Positions 16,677 through 28,161 are shown, counted from the first letter of the stretch. The stretch: 64,000 nt of DNA from Azospirillum brasilense (GCF_022023855.1 NZ_CP059452.1:489501-553500), one strand, 5' to 3'. Notes: a model not told the origin generated them from the letters alone. Numbers and translations: made by a program.

Positions 16677-17669
16677 TCACTCCCCCGCCGGCGCGATCAG
16701 GCCGGCGGCAACGGCAAACTGGAAAAGCCCACGCGGGGCGGTGTTCTCAAGCCGGTCGGTGGGCTCGACGCCCAGCAGCTCCAGGCCGCGCACGTAGCGG
16801 CGGCAGAGCGCGCCCTCGCCGATCAGCAGCAGCGGACGGCCCTCGTGCAGCTCGTTGCGCATGTGGCCGAGACCGGAGACCAGCTCGTGCCCGATCAGCA
16901 GGCCGGACAGATAGTCCTTGAGCAGTTCCGCCGACATGCGACGGGTGATGCCGAGCGTGCGCGCGGCAAAGATCTGGTGCGTGAAGTCGCCCGGCCCGCT
17001 GGCCTGCGCCGCCTGCACGCCCTCGGCGAAGGCGGCGTCGGACTCGGCCTCTGCCGGTGCGGCGTCCGCCGGCATCAGCCGGCCGAGGATCGAGTGCTTG
17101 CACAGCACGGCGAAGGTCTCGCCGGTCATGTAGGTGGAGAAGCGGATCATGCGCCCGCCGACGATCTCCACCCATTTGGAATGGGTGCCGGGCAGGACCA
17201 TGCAGGCGTCGCGGCCCCAGTCGGAACGGTCGGCCAGCACGCCGGCAATCTGGATCTCCTCGCCGCGCAGGATGTCCGGCGGGCCGCTCGGCGGGTCGTA
17301 GAGGACACCCGGCGCGATCAGGATGCGGGACCCCGACGCGCTTTCCACCGGGATGGCCTGCGAGGCCAGCGTCGTCGTGTCGGCGGGGCAGCGGACATAG
17401 GGAGCCTCGCGCCAGCCCTGGGCGCTGCCGACCATACCGCCGGCCACGACCGGCAAGCCCGGATATGCTGCCAGCCAATCGCCGCACAGGTCGGTGAAGG
17501 CCTGCTCGAAACCGGTGATGCCCGGCATCGGCAGGTTCTGGATGCCGTGCGCATTGGCGCGCTGGTCCAGCACCCGCCCGTCGCGGCCCATCAGGAAGCC
17601 GCGCAGGCTCGACGTTCCCCAGTCGAGGGCGATCAGCGATGCCCCGACGCCCGTTCGTCCCGTTTCCAT
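16677..17669 (-). CDS. dgoK: 2-dehydro-3-deoxygalactonokinase
   Basis: This is a 330-residue sugar-acid kinase of the DgoK family: ALDWGTSSLRGF near the start, a VAGGMVGSAQGW segment, the central VLPGTHSKWVEI motif and TYMTGETFAVL. It phosphorylates 2-keto-3-deoxygalactonate with ATP, producing the substrate of the aldolase encoded next. The ATG at 17669 has AAGGA six bases upstream and lies inside the end of the IclR gene (37-base overlap), so regulator, kinase and aldolase are tightly joined. All family motifs are intact. Confidence 0.93.
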   Translation of the reverse strand: METGRTGVGASLIALDWGTSSLRGFLMGRDGRVLDQRANAHGIQNLPMPGITGFEQAFTDLCGDWLAAYPGLPVVAGGMVGSAQGWREAPYVRCPADTTTLASQAIPVESASGSRILIAPGVLYDPPSGPPDILRGEEIQIAGVLADRSDWGRDACMVLPGTHSKWVEIVGGRMIRFSTYMTGETFAVLCKHSILGRLMPADAAPAEAESDAAFAEGVQAAQASGPGDFTHQIFAARTLGITRRMSAELLKDYLSGLLIGHELVSGLGHMRNELHEGRPLLLIGEGALCRRYVRGLELLGVEPTDRLENTAPRGLFQFAVAAGLIAPAGE

Positions 17670-18472
17670 CCCAAATCCTTTGAAATCGCGTCGGCGACCG
17701 CCCGGACCACGGGTCCAAGCTCCTCCATCCGTTCGTCCGGCATGTACGGCACGGCGCTCGCCACGCTGATGGCGGCGACGACCTGGTTGCGGACGTCACG
17801 GATCGGCGCGCCGACGCAGCGGATGCCGATTTCGTTTTCTTCAAGGTCGAAGGACCAGCCGCGATCCACATAGGCAGCCAGCCGGGATTCGAACTCCGGC
17901 CAGGGCGCCAGCGGGGGCCGTTCCGGCGCCGCCGCGGTCAGGCGGAGCGCTTGATCGTAAAGCGCCGGCCAGCGCTCGCGCGGCAGGCCGAGGAGAAGCG
18001 CCTTGCCCAGCCCCGTGGAGGCCAGCGGCATGCGCAGGCCGATGCGGGATCGCATCTCCAGCCCGCGCGTGTTCGGAATCTTGTCGAGGTAGAAGACCTC
18101 CGCCCCTTCGACGACGCCAAGATGGACGGTGTCGCCGGTCTGGCGGGCCAGCTCCTCGATGTGCGGGCGGGCGATGGCGACCAGCGGGCGCTGCTCCAGC
18201 GCGCGCATGCCGAGCGCGATCAGCTTCGGCCCCAGCAGATAGCCCTTGTAGGGCACATGATGCAGATAGCCGTCCTGGGTCAGGCTGTTGAGCATCCGGT
18301 GCGTGGTGCTGCGCGGCGTGCCCAGCCGGGCGGCGATGCCCTTCACGTCACCGATGCCCGCCGCCACGCATTCCAGGAGGGCGAGGCCGCGCATCAGCGT
18401 CTGGGTTCCGGAGGCCTGCGGCTTCTCCGGCGACGCTTGTGCATCGAGCGGATTTGCTCCGATGCCGGCCAT
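17633..18472 (-). CDS. IclR family transcriptional regulator
   Basis: This is a 279-residue regulator with an N-terminal winged helix (IAARLGTPRSTTHRMLNSL at about residues 49-67) and a C-terminal ligand-binding domain. IclR proteins usually sense sugar acids or aromatic acids. The ATG at 18472 follows GGGAGG at good spacing; an in-frame ATG at 18508 lacks a site. It is first in the minus-strand operon of galactonate-type genes and overlaps dgoK, so it most likely controls this operon. A short inverted repeat lies just upstream of the start. The divergent neighbour is clpB, 280 bases away. Confidence 0.92.
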   Translation of the reverse strand: MAGIGANPLDAQASPEKPQASGTQTLMRGLALLECVAAGIGDVKGIAARLGTPRSTTHRMLNSLTQDGYLHHVPYKGYLLGPKLIALGMRALEQRPLVAIARPHIEELARQTGDTVHLGVVEGAEVFYLDKIPNTRGLEMRSRIGLRMPLASTGLGKALLLGLPRERWPALYDQALRLTAAAPERPPLAPWPEFESRLAAYVDRGWSFDLEENEIGIRCVGAPIRDVRNQVVAAISVASAVPYMPDERMEELGPVVRAVADAISKDLGWKRDERASGHR

Positions 18473-18496
18473 ATCCTCCCTCCCGCGTTGTTGTCC

Positions 18497-18511
18497 GATA
18501 TCTGGCATATC
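18497..18511. promoter_or_regulatory. Possible IclR operator
   Basis: GATATCTGGCATATC is an inverted repeat with five-base arms and a five-base centre, 25 bases upstream of the IclR start codon. It is the only symmetric AT-rich element in that leader and is placed as an autoregulatory site would be. It is short, so this is tentative. Confidence 0.28.
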
Positions 18512-18624
18512 AGTTTCCACCACTTTATGAAGGCGTACGGAGTGTGTCAAATAAATAAATTGCTGTCCATATAGTGAGATATTGTTGGTGCAGAACAGCC
18601 TTGCCCCACCGTCTGGGCGGCCGC

Positions 18625-18653
18625 CTTGATCGGGGCGACGCCTCTGCCCATCT
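18625..18653 (+). promoter_or_regulatory. Heat-shock (RpoH/sigma-32) type promoter of clpB
   Basis: CTTGAT at 18625-18630, a 16-base spacer, then CCCATCT at 18647-18653 matches the CTTGAA / CCCATnT pattern of heat-shock promoters. It lies about 100 bases upstream of the clpB ATG, and clpB is a classical sigma-32 target in other bacteria. Only one base of the -35 core differs from consensus. Inferred from sequence pattern and gene identity. Confidence 0.5.
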
Positions 18654-18752
18654 GTTCCCTTGAGGCGACCGGGGCCGCGCATGGTGCGGGCCACACAGGC
18701 CGTCTTCCCGCGCCTTCGCAAAGGGCGGGAACCATAACGAACGGAGTGCCTG

Positions 18753-21419
<2,667 letters not shown>

Positions 21420-21444
21420 CCGGCAACGCCGGTCCCCTTCCCGG

Positions 21445-21470
21445 CCCTCCCCCGCGAACGCAGGGGAGGG
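21445..21470. repeat. GC-rich palindromic repeat, copy 1
   Basis: CCCTCCCC (21445-21452) pairs perfectly with GGGGAGGG (21463-21470) across a 10-base loop that itself contains GCG/CGC. It fills the gap between the convergent clpB and amidase genes and may act as a terminator for either, though no T run follows. The same core recurs at 24395-24480 and 34426-34509. Confidence 0.65.
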
Positions 21471-22883
21471 TTAGGGAGAGGGCCAGCGGTGGCGGAATTC
21501 CAACTCCCGCTCCAGGAAGCGGGCACAGCGCAGCAGCCGGTCCTCCTCATAGGGGCGGGCGATCAGTTGCAGACCGATGGGCAGCCCGTCGGCCGCCCAC
21601 CCGCAGGGGATCGACAGGCAGGGGAAACCGATCAGCGACACCGTGTAGGTGATCGCCAGATAGTCGATGATGGTGGACAGGCGGAAACCGTTGATCTCCG
21701 TCACGTCGCCCTGGGCGTTGGGAAAGGGCGGCACACTGGCGCTCAGCGTCATCAGGATGTCGTGGTCGCGGAAGAAGGCGGCGAAGCGGCGGTAGAGCGC
21801 GCTGCGCTGAGCCTCCGCCCGCAGATAGTCGGCGGCGCTCAGCCCCTTGCCCCGCGCGATGTTCCAGGCGACCGACGGGCTCAGCCGGTCGCCGTCCTGC
21901 TCCAGCGTCCGGCCGTAGGTGTGGAAGATGTGCGCGGCGCGCAGCGTGCCGAAGGCGGCGCTGGCCTCCCGGCAGTCGGGCGTGGCCTCCACGAAGTCCC
22001 CGAAGCGGCCCTCCAGCCCGCGCATCACCGCCTCGAACCGCTCGGCCAGCCCAAGATCGATCAGGGCGGAGCCGAGGTCCGTGCTCCAGGCCACCCGCAG
22101 CGACATCGGGTCGAGGGCGTCGAGGTCCGGCACTGTCCATTCCGGCACGGAAAGGGAGGTCGGGTCGCGCGGGTCCGGCCCGCTGACCGCGGCCAGCGCC
22201 AGCGCGGCGTCGGCCACGTCGCGGGCGAGGAAGCCCTGCGTCGCCAGCCCGTCCCAGGCCAGCGCGCGGCCCGGACTGGGGATGCGTCCCGGCGTCGGGC
22301 GCAACCCCACCACCCCGCAGAAGCTGGCCGGGGTGCGCACCGAGCCGCCGAAGTCCGTCCCCTGGGCCAGCGGCACCAGCCCGGCGGCCACCGCGGCAGC
22401 ACTCCCGCCGCTCGACCCGCCGCTGGTCTTGTCGAGATCGTAGGGGTTGGCGGTCGGCCCGCACAACTCGTTGCCGGTGATGGCGCCGAAGCCGAACTCC
22501 GGCGTGTTGGTCTTGCCCACGATGATGGCGCCCGCCGCCTTCAGCCGGGCGACGCTGAGGTCGTCGGTGTCGGGGATCAGGTCGGCGTAGAGGGCGGAGC
22601 CGTAGGTTGTGCGCAACCCCGCCGTCAGCGTCAGGTCCTTGACGCCCACCGGCACGCCGTGCAGCGGGCCGAGCGGCGCCCCCGCCTCGACCCGCCGGTC
22701 GGCCTCCTCCGCGGCGGCGAGCGCGGCGTCGGGGGCCACGGTGATGAAGGACTTCAGCCCGCCGTCCAGCGCCGCGATGCGCTCCAGGCTCGCCGCCACG
22801 AGGTCGCGCGCCCGGAAGCGGCGGTTGCGCACGCCCTCCGCCATCGCGGCGGCGCTGAGGCGGAACAGGTCGAGTGTGCTCAC
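21471..22883 (-). CDS. Amidase (amidase-signature family)
   Basis: This is a 470-residue amidase-signature hydrolase with the complete Lys-Ser-Ser triad: Lys82 (VGVKDLTLT), Ser157 (TSGGSSGGS) and nucleophile Ser181 (TDFGGSVRTP). It hydrolyses an amide or carbamoyl bond. The start is GTG at 22883 with GGAGA eight bases upstream. It is the last gene of the minus-strand importer/hydantoinase operon, so it probably hydrolyses a carbamoyl or amide product of the upstream enzymes, for example an N-carbamoyl compound. The actual substrate cannot be told from sequence. The gene is intact, and its stop adjoins a palindromic repeat. Confidence 0.9.
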   Translation of the reverse strand: MSTLDLFRLSAAAMAEGVRNRRFRARDLVAASLERIAALDGGLKSFITVAPDAALAAAEEADRRVEAGAPLGPLHGVPVGVKDLTLTAGLRTTYGSALYADLIPDTDDLSVARLKAAGAIIVGKTNTPEFGFGAITGNELCGPTANPYDLDKTSGGSSGGSAAAVAAGLVPLAQGTDFGGSVRTPASFCGVVGLRPTPGRIPSPGRALAWDGLATQGFLARDVADAALALAAVSGPDPRDPTSLSVPEWTVPDLDALDPMSLRVAWSTDLGSALIDLGLAERFEAVMRGLEGRFGDFVEATPDCREASAAFGTLRAAHIFHTYGRTLEQDGDRLSPSVAWNIARGKGLSAADYLRAEAQRSALYRRFAAFFRDHDILMTLSASVPPFPNAQGDVTEINGFRLSTIIDYLAITYTVSLIGFPCLSIPCGWAADGLPIGLQLIARPYEEDRLLRCARFLERELEFRHRWPSP

Positions 22884-22929
22884 GGGCAGGGTCTCCGGTT
22901 GCGGCGGGCGGAGTTTAGAACAGCAGGGT

Positions 22930-24367
22930 TTAGAACGGCAGGACCGGTGCGGGCGAGCCCTTGGGGCGCGCCGGGGCGGGCAGGCCGCAGGGCAGGAATT
23001 CGCCGCGCCCCGGCTCGGCCAGCAATTCGCCATCGCGGCAGATCACCTCGCCACGGGACAGCGTGACGACCGGCCAGCCGGTGACCTCGATCCCCTCATA
23101 GGGCGTATAGTCCACATTGTGGTGCAGGATGCCGTTGGTGATGGTCACCGTGCGCGACGGGTCCCACAGGGCGATGTCGGCGTCCGCCCCCACGGCGATG
23201 GTGCCCTTGCGCGGGTGCAGGCCGTACATGCGGGCGGGGTTGGCGGCGGTCAGCTCGACGAACTTGGTCAGCTCCATCCGGCCCTTCATCACGCCCTCGG
23301 AGAACAGCAGCGGCAGGCGTGTCTCGACGCCGGGGATTCCGTTGGGGACGCAGCGGAAGGGCGCCTGTTCGCCACGCACTTTCTTGCCGCCCGGCCCGTC
23401 GAAGCGGAAGGGCGCGTGGTCGGAGGAGAAGACCTGGAAGGCGCCGCCGGTCAGCCCGTCCCAGATCACCTTCTGGTTCGCGGCGTCGCGCGGTGGCGGC
23501 GAGCAGATGCACTTGGCGCCCTCGAACCCCTCACCACCGAGGTCGTCAGCGGTCAGGAACAGGTACTGCGGGCAGGTCTCGGCATAGATGCGCAGGCCGC
23601 GTCCCTGCGCCCAGCGGATCTGCTCGACCGCGTCGGCGCCGGAGACGTGGACGATCAGGATCGGCACGTCCACCAGCTCCGCCAGGGAGATCGCCCGGTG
23701 GGTAGCCTCGCGCTCCGCCACGCGGGGGCGGGAGACGCCGTGGAAATAGGGGGCGGTCTGGCCCGCGCGCTCCAGCTTCTCGGTCAGCCAGGCGATGCAG
23801 TCGGCGTTCTCCGCGTGCATCATGACCATGGCGCCCTCGGCGCGGGCGATGTCCAGCACCTCCAGGATCTGGCGGTCGTTCAGCTTCAGCGCGTCGTAGG
23901 TCATGTAGATCTTGAAGGACGTGTAGCCCTCGCGGATCAGCGCCGGAAGCTCCTGGCCGAGCACCTGCTCGGTGGGGTCGGTGACGATGAGATGGAAAGC
24001 ATAGTCAATCAGCGGCTTCCCGGCGGGCGCGGCGGTGATAGTCGTCCACCGCGGCGCGCAGCGTCTTGCCCTTCTCCTGGCAGGCGAAGGGCAGCACCGT
24101 CGTGGTGCCGCCGAAGGCCGCGGAGCGGGTGCCGGTCAGGAAATCGTCGGCCATAACGGATTCGTCGCCGGTCGGCTGGTCGAAATGGACATGGCCGTCC
24201 ACCCCGCCCGGCAGGACGAGCAGGCCGGCGGCGTCGATCTCCTCCCGCCCGGCAGCCAGCCCCTCGCCGAGCGCGGCGATCCGCCCGCCGCGCACGCCGA
24301 CGTCGGCCTTGAACACGTCCGACGCGGTGGCGACCGTGCCGTTGCGGATGACCAGATCGAAGTTCAT
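22930..24367 (-). pseudogene. Dihydropyrimidinase/D-hydantoinase, split by a +1 frameshift
   Basis: Two frames together encode a complete cyclic-amidohydrolase of about 479 residues. The first part (ATG 24367, GGGAGA site) carries GGVDGHVHFDQPTGD with the metal-binding His pair and ends in DDYHRRARREAAD. The second carries YTSFKIYMTYD with the carboxylated Lys, HAENADCI, ILIVHVSGADA, FSSDHAPF and the C-terminus. Removing one C from the GCGCCCGCC run near 24021-24032 joins them as ...DYHRRAAGKPLIDYAFHL, as expected for the family. All metal ligands are present in one half or the other. Either the gene has just been inactivated or the base is a sequencing error. It lies between the racemase-family and amidase genes and fits pyrimidine or hydantoin ring opening. 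Confidence 0.85.
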
Positions 24368-24394
24368 CGTCGTTTCTCCCATCGTGACGTTCTT

Positions 24395-24480
24395 GCCCCC
24401 ACCCCGGCCCTCCCCCGCTTCGCAGGGGAGGGAGAACAGTTCCCTCCCCTGCGTTAGCGGGGGAGGGTTAGGGTGGGGGC
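24395..24480. repeat. GC-rich palindromic repeat, copy 2 (long form)
   Basis: An 86-base, nearly symmetric inverted repeat starts GCCCCCACCC and ends GGGTGGGGGC, with inner arms CCCTCCCCCGC / GCGGGGGAGGG and CGCAGGGGAGGG / CCCTCCCCTGCG. It fills the gap between the racemase-family stop and the hydantoinase start, inside one operon. Its core is shared with the repeats at 21445 and 34426, so this is a dispersed element, not a local accident. Confidence 0.75.
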
Positions 24481-24491
24481 AACACTCCCCC

Positions 24492-25223
24492 TCAGCCATG
24501 CAACTCGCGGAACAGGCTGCCCCAGCTCTCGACGCGGCGGGTGTCCACGCCGGTCATGCGCAGCGCCTTCCACACCACCGTGGACACCGTGTCGTAGACG
24601 GGGATGCCCAGCGCCTTCTCCATGCGCTCCGCCACCGGGGCGCCGCGCATGTTGGTGCAGATGATGGCGATGGCCTCCGGCTTGGACTCCGCAGCCTCCA
24701 TGCACATCCGCTCAATGGTTTCTTCGGTCACTTCGGAGAAGGAAAAGTTGCCGCGGTCATTCAGGTGCCGCTCCGCTACCACCTCGAAGCCGGCGGCGTT
24801 GTAGTTGGCGACCATCTTCTCCTGGATCTCGTCCAGATAGGGGCTGACGATGGCGAAGCGCTTGCGCCCGGTCGTTTCCAGGATCTCATTCAGCGCGAGC
24901 ATGGAGGTGCAGGCGGGAATGCCCGTCTCCGCTTCGATGGAGGCGCACAGCTTCTCGTCGGCCGCGAAGCCCAGCCAGCCGGCCGAGGTGCCGTTCCAGC
25001 CGATCACGTTCAGCCGGGCGTCGGCCAGCAGCCGGGCGGCGTCCAGGAACGGCGCGTTGGTGAACTGGTCCAGCGCCGCGGCGCGCAGCGAGATCTCCTT
25101 CACCGTGAAGCGCCCGAAATGGGCGGTCACCTCCGGCAGGCCGCTCAGCATCGCGGAGGTGATGGGCTCCAGCACCGTGTTGGAGGAGGGGGTCAGCATG
25201 CCCAGAAGGACGCGGTTGCTCAT
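24492..25223 (-). CDS. Asp/Glu racemase superfamily enzyme (maleate isomerase/arylmalonate decarboxylase-like)
   Basis: This is a 243-residue cytosolic enzyme of the Asp/Glu racemase superfamily. It opens with MLTPSSNTVLEPIT, as maleate isomerases and arylmalonate decarboxylases do. The second catalytic cysteine is present (IICTNMRGA, near residue 190), but the first cysteine position reads GWNGTSAGWLG with no Cys. Racemases need both cysteines, whereas arylmalonate decarboxylase has only the second. Racemase activity is therefore doubtful, and a decarboxylase, lyase or isomerase is more likely; this is inference. The ATG at 25223 has only a weak site. It lies between the amidohydrolase and hydantoinase genes of the operon. 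Confidence 0.82.
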   Translation of the reverse strand: MSNRVLLGMLTPSSNTVLEPITSAMLSGLPEVTAHFGRFTVKEISLRAAALDQFTNAPFLDAARLLADARLNVIGWNGTSAGWLGFAADEKLCASIEAETGIPACTSMLALNEILETTGRKRFAIVSPYLDEIQEKMVANYNAAGFEVVAERHLNDRGNFSFSEVTEETIERMCMEAAESKPEAIAIICTNMRGAPVAERMEKALGIPVYDTVSTVVWKALRMTGVDTRRVESWGSLFRELHG

Positions 25224-25240
25224 GGTCGTGATTCTTTCGG

Positions 25241-26572
25241 TCAGGCGCGCGCCCACAGCGCGCGGGCGGCCTTGTCGGCCTCGGTGCAGATCTCGTTCAG
25301 GTCGGCGCGGACGGGGCGCCCGTCCTCGACCAGCGTTTCGCCGTCCACCAGCACCATCTCCACGTCGCGCCCCTGCGCGGTGTGGACGAGCGTGCCGAGC
25401 GGGTTCATCAGCGGGCGCAGATGCGGGCGTCGGGCGTCGAAGACCACGAGGTCGGCCAGCTTCCCCACGGCCAGCGTGCCGATCTCCTCGGCCATGCCCA
25501 CCGCCTGCGCGCCGCCCAGCGTCGCCATGCGGAACACGTCGGCGGGCTGCCAGGCGGCGGTGACCCCGCCCTGCTGGATGCGCGCGGTGGCGAGCGCCCA
25601 GCGCATCGCCTCCACCATGTCGCCGTGCTGCGTGTCGGTGCACAGCGCAAGGTTCACGCCGGCCTCCTTCAGCTTCGGCGTCGGCGCGAGCCGGCCCGAG
25701 GCGGCGTTGCATTTCGGCACATGCACCGCATGCGCTCCGGCTCGGGCGAGGCGGGCGATGTCGGCGTCCTCCACATAGAGGCAGTGGGTGGCGAGCAGCC
25801 GGTCGTTCATCAGCCCGCACTCGTCCAGCAGTTCCGCCGGGGTCAGGCCGGTGGAGGCCTTCACCCGCTCCACCTCCACCCGGCTCTGCGCCAGATGGGT
25901 GTTGACGCGCATGGAGCGCGCCGCAGCCTCTTCCGCCAAGGTGCGCAGGAAGGCGGGGGAGCAGGTGTCCGGCGCGTGGGCGGCCATCTGCACGCGGATG
26001 CGCCCGCCGTTGGCGCCGTTCCAGCGGGCGTGCAGATCCAGCGTGCGCAACAGCAGATCGCTGCCGATGGCCAGGTCGAAGCGCCATTCGCCCTGGGCCA
26101 CGCCGGCAAAGTCCACGTCATGGACGCGCCAGCTCGCATGGACGCGCAGCCCGAGGTCGGCAATGGCGTCCAGCGTCGCGTCGGCGTGGACGAAATGGTC
26201 GCAGATCAGCGTCGAGCCGGCGAGCAGGGCCTCCACCGCGCCCAGCCGGGCCAACGCGCGGGCCTCCTCCGGCGTGGCGTCGGTGCCCTTGGGCACGCCC
26301 GGCGTGTAGGAGGGGGCGAAGCCGAGATCGGCGGCGACGCCGCGCACCATCACCAGGACGGCGTGCAGGTGCGCGTTGACGAACCCCGGCGTGACCACCC
26401 GTCCTGGCAGATGCCGGATCTCGGCGGCGGCGGGAAGCCCCTGCGATGCCGGAGCGAGATGGACAATGCGCCCGTCGCGGATGCCGATGGCGGCGTCGTC
26501 CACGACGCTGCCGACGGCCTCCCCGGTCAGGGCGGTGACGCCGGTCAGCAGCAGATCGAGCCGGCCGGTCAC
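25241..26572 (-). CDS. Amidohydrolase (cytosine deaminase/chlorohydrolase-like)
   Basis: This is a 443-residue metal-dependent amidohydrolase of the TRZ/ATZ/SsnA class. Metal ligands are visible: GFVNAHLH, the central THLAQSRVE, LLATHCLYVED and LCTDTQHGDM. Such enzymes deaminate or hydrolyse amino-substituted heterocycles such as cytosine, guanine or triazines. The GTG start overlaps the ATPase stop codon (GTGA), so it is coupled to the ABC transporter genes. With the hydantoinase and amidase downstream, the operon suggests stepwise breakdown of an imported nitrogen heterocycle. The exact substrate is unknown. Confidence 0.9.
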   Translation of the reverse strand: MTGRLDLLLTGVTALTGEAVGSVVDDAAIGIRDGRIVHLAPASQGLPAAAEIRHLPGRVVTPGFVNAHLHAVLVMVRGVAADLGFAPSYTPGVPKGTDATPEEARALARLGAVEALLAGSTLICDHFVHADATLDAIADLGLRVHASWRVHDVDFAGVAQGEWRFDLAIGSDLLLRTLDLHARWNGANGGRIRVQMAAHAPDTCSPAFLRTLAEEAAARSMRVNTHLAQSRVEVERVKASTGLTPAELLDECGLMNDRLLATHCLYVEDADIARLARAGAHAVHVPKCNAASGRLAPTPKLKEAGVNLALCTDTQHGDMVEAMRWALATARIQQGGVTAAWQPADVFRMATLGGAQAVGMAEEIGTLAVGKLADLVVFDARRPHLRPLMNPLGTLVHTAQGRDVEMVLVDGETLVEDGRPVRADLNEICTEADKAARALWARA

Positions 26573-27351
26573 GCGACGGCGGCCTGCCGTTGCTGCATGC
26601 CCTCCTCACGGATCAGGTTGAGGATGTGACGCTTGTGGTCGTTGAAGCGCGGGCCGGTGGTGTCGCGCGGGCGCGGCAGGTCGAGCGCGATCAGCTCGCG
26701 GATGCGGCCCGGACGGCTGGTCATCACAGCCACGCGGGTGCCCAACACCAGCGCCTCGTCCACGCTGTGGGTGACGAAGACGACGGTGCAGCGCTGCTTC
26801 TGCCAGATGGCGACCAGTTCCTCCTGCATGTCCATCTTGGTCTGGGCGTCGAGCGCTGCGAAGGGCTCGTCCATCAGGATGACCTGCGGGTTCAGCAGCA
26901 GGGCGCGGGCGATACCGACGCGCTGGCTCATGCCGCCGGACAGCTCCGCCGGGAAATGGTTCTCGAAGCCGCGCAGGCCGACCATGTCGATGTATTCCTG
27001 GGCGGCGTCGCGCCGGTCGGCCTTGCGCCAGCCCTTCAGGCGCAGGTGGAAGGCGACGTTCTCCCACACCGGCAGCCAGGGCATCAGGTTGGCCTGCTGG
27101 AAGACCATGCCGCGGTCGGCGCCGGGGCCGTCCACCGGCTTGCCACCCACCGTCACGGTGCCCCCGGTCGGCTTCTCGAAGCCGGCGATCATGTTCAGCA
27201 GCGTGGACTTGCCGCAGCCCGACGAGCCGAGCAGGCAAAGGAACTCGTTCTTCTCCACCGACAGGCTGACATCGTCGATGGCCAGCAGGTCGCGCTTGCG
27301 CTTGGCGTCGCGGAAGATCTTGGTGATGTTCTGAAGGTCGATGGAAGCCAT
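26569..27351 (-). CDS. ABC transporter ATPase (NitT/TauT/SsuB type)
   Basis: This is a 260-residue nucleotide-binding subunit: Walker A GSSGCGKST (about residues 37-45), signature LSGGMSQRVGIARALL, Walker B VILMDEPFAALD and the switch His in FVTHSVDEAL. Sequence style places it with the nitrate/taurine/sulfonate importers. The ATG at 27351 lies just upstream of the permease stop in an overlapping operon. It powers the importer with the permease and binding protein encoded before it. Confidence 0.94.
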   Translation of the reverse strand: MASIDLQNITKIFRDAKRKRDLLAIDDVSLSVEKNEFLCLLGSSGCGKSTLLNMIAGFEKPTGGTVTVGGKPVDGPGADRGMVFQQANLMPWLPVWENVAFHLRLKGWRKADRRDAAQEYIDMVGLRGFENHFPAELSGGMSQRVGIARALLLNPQVILMDEPFAALDAQTKMDMQEELVAIWQKQRCTVVFVTHSVDEALVLGTRVAVMTSRPGRIRELIALDLPRPRDTTGPRFNDHKRHILNLIREEGMQQRQAAVA

Positions 27352-27354
27352 CGC

Positions 27355-28161
27355 TCAGCCCTCCCGGCTCTGAAGCGTGGAGCCGTGCTGCCAGTGCAGT
27401 GCGGCGGACATCAGGACTTTGATGAGCGCGTCGGTCGCGTAGCCGAGCAGGCCGATGCTGGCCATGGCCGCGAGCACGAGGTCGTAGCGCAGGAAGTAGT
27501 AGCTGTCCCACAGCACGTAGCCGAGGCCGCTCTTCACCGCGACCATCTCGGCCGTGACGGTGAGCATCCAGGCGGCACCGATGCCGATGCGCAGGCCGGC
27601 GAAGATGCTGGGCAGGGCTGCGGGGAACACGACGTGGCGCAGAAGCTGCTGTTCCGTAGCGCCCATCATCGAGGCGGCGCGGATCAGGTTGCGGTCGGCG
27701 GTCTTCACCCCGTGGATGGTGTTCATCAGGATCGGGAAGAAGGCGCCGAGGAAGACCAGGAAGATGGCCGGCTTGTTGGCGATGCCGAACCAGATGATCG
27801 CCAGCGGGATCCACGACACCGGCGGCACCGGACGGAGCATCTGGATGGTCGGCTCCACCGTCCGCTCGACCCAGCGCCACCAGCCGATGGCGATGCCCAG
27901 CAGCACGCCGCTGACCACCGCGATGCCATAGCCGGCGGCGACGCGCGTGGCGCTGGACAGGGCGTCGGCGAACCAGCGGCCGGTGTTGCCCTGCGAGGTC
28001 TCGTCGAAGCCGAAGATCCAGTCGCCCCAGGTGTGCAGAACCACCGACGGTGCCGGCAGCAGCGCCGCCGGCAGGAAGCCGGACCGGGAGAACACCTCCC
28101 AGGCGGCAAGGATGAAAAGGGGAACGACGGCGCGCTCCCAGGATTTCGACAATGCCGTCAT
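27355..28161 (-). CDS. ABC transporter permease (NitT/TauT/SsuC type)
   Basis: This is a 268-residue inner-membrane permease with about six spans and the ATPase-contact motif region SMMGATEQQLLRHVVFPAALPSIFAGLRIG. The ATG at 28161 is chosen because the upstream in-frame extension translates the palindromic repeat. It is preceded by the binding-protein gene and that repeat, and followed by the ATPase four bases later. It forms the translocation channel of the importer for this operon. Confidence 0.93.
   Translation of the reverse strand: MTALSKSWERAVVPLFILAAWEVFSRSGFLPAALLPAPSVVLHTWGDWIFGFDETSQGNTGRWFADALSSATRVAAGYGIAVVSGVLLGIAIGWWRWVERTVEPTIQMLRPVPPVSWIPLAIIWFGIANKPAIFLVFLGAFFPILMNTIHGVKTADRNLIRAASMMGATEQQLLRHVVFPAALPSIFAGLRIGIGAAWMLTVTAEMVAVKSGLGYVLWDSYYFLRYDLVLAAMASIGLLGYATDALIKVLMSAALHWQHGSTLQSREG

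Noticed and set aside
24395..24480. CRISPR array
   Set aside because: There are inverted arms, not regularly spaced direct repeats with unique spacers, and no cas genes are nearby.
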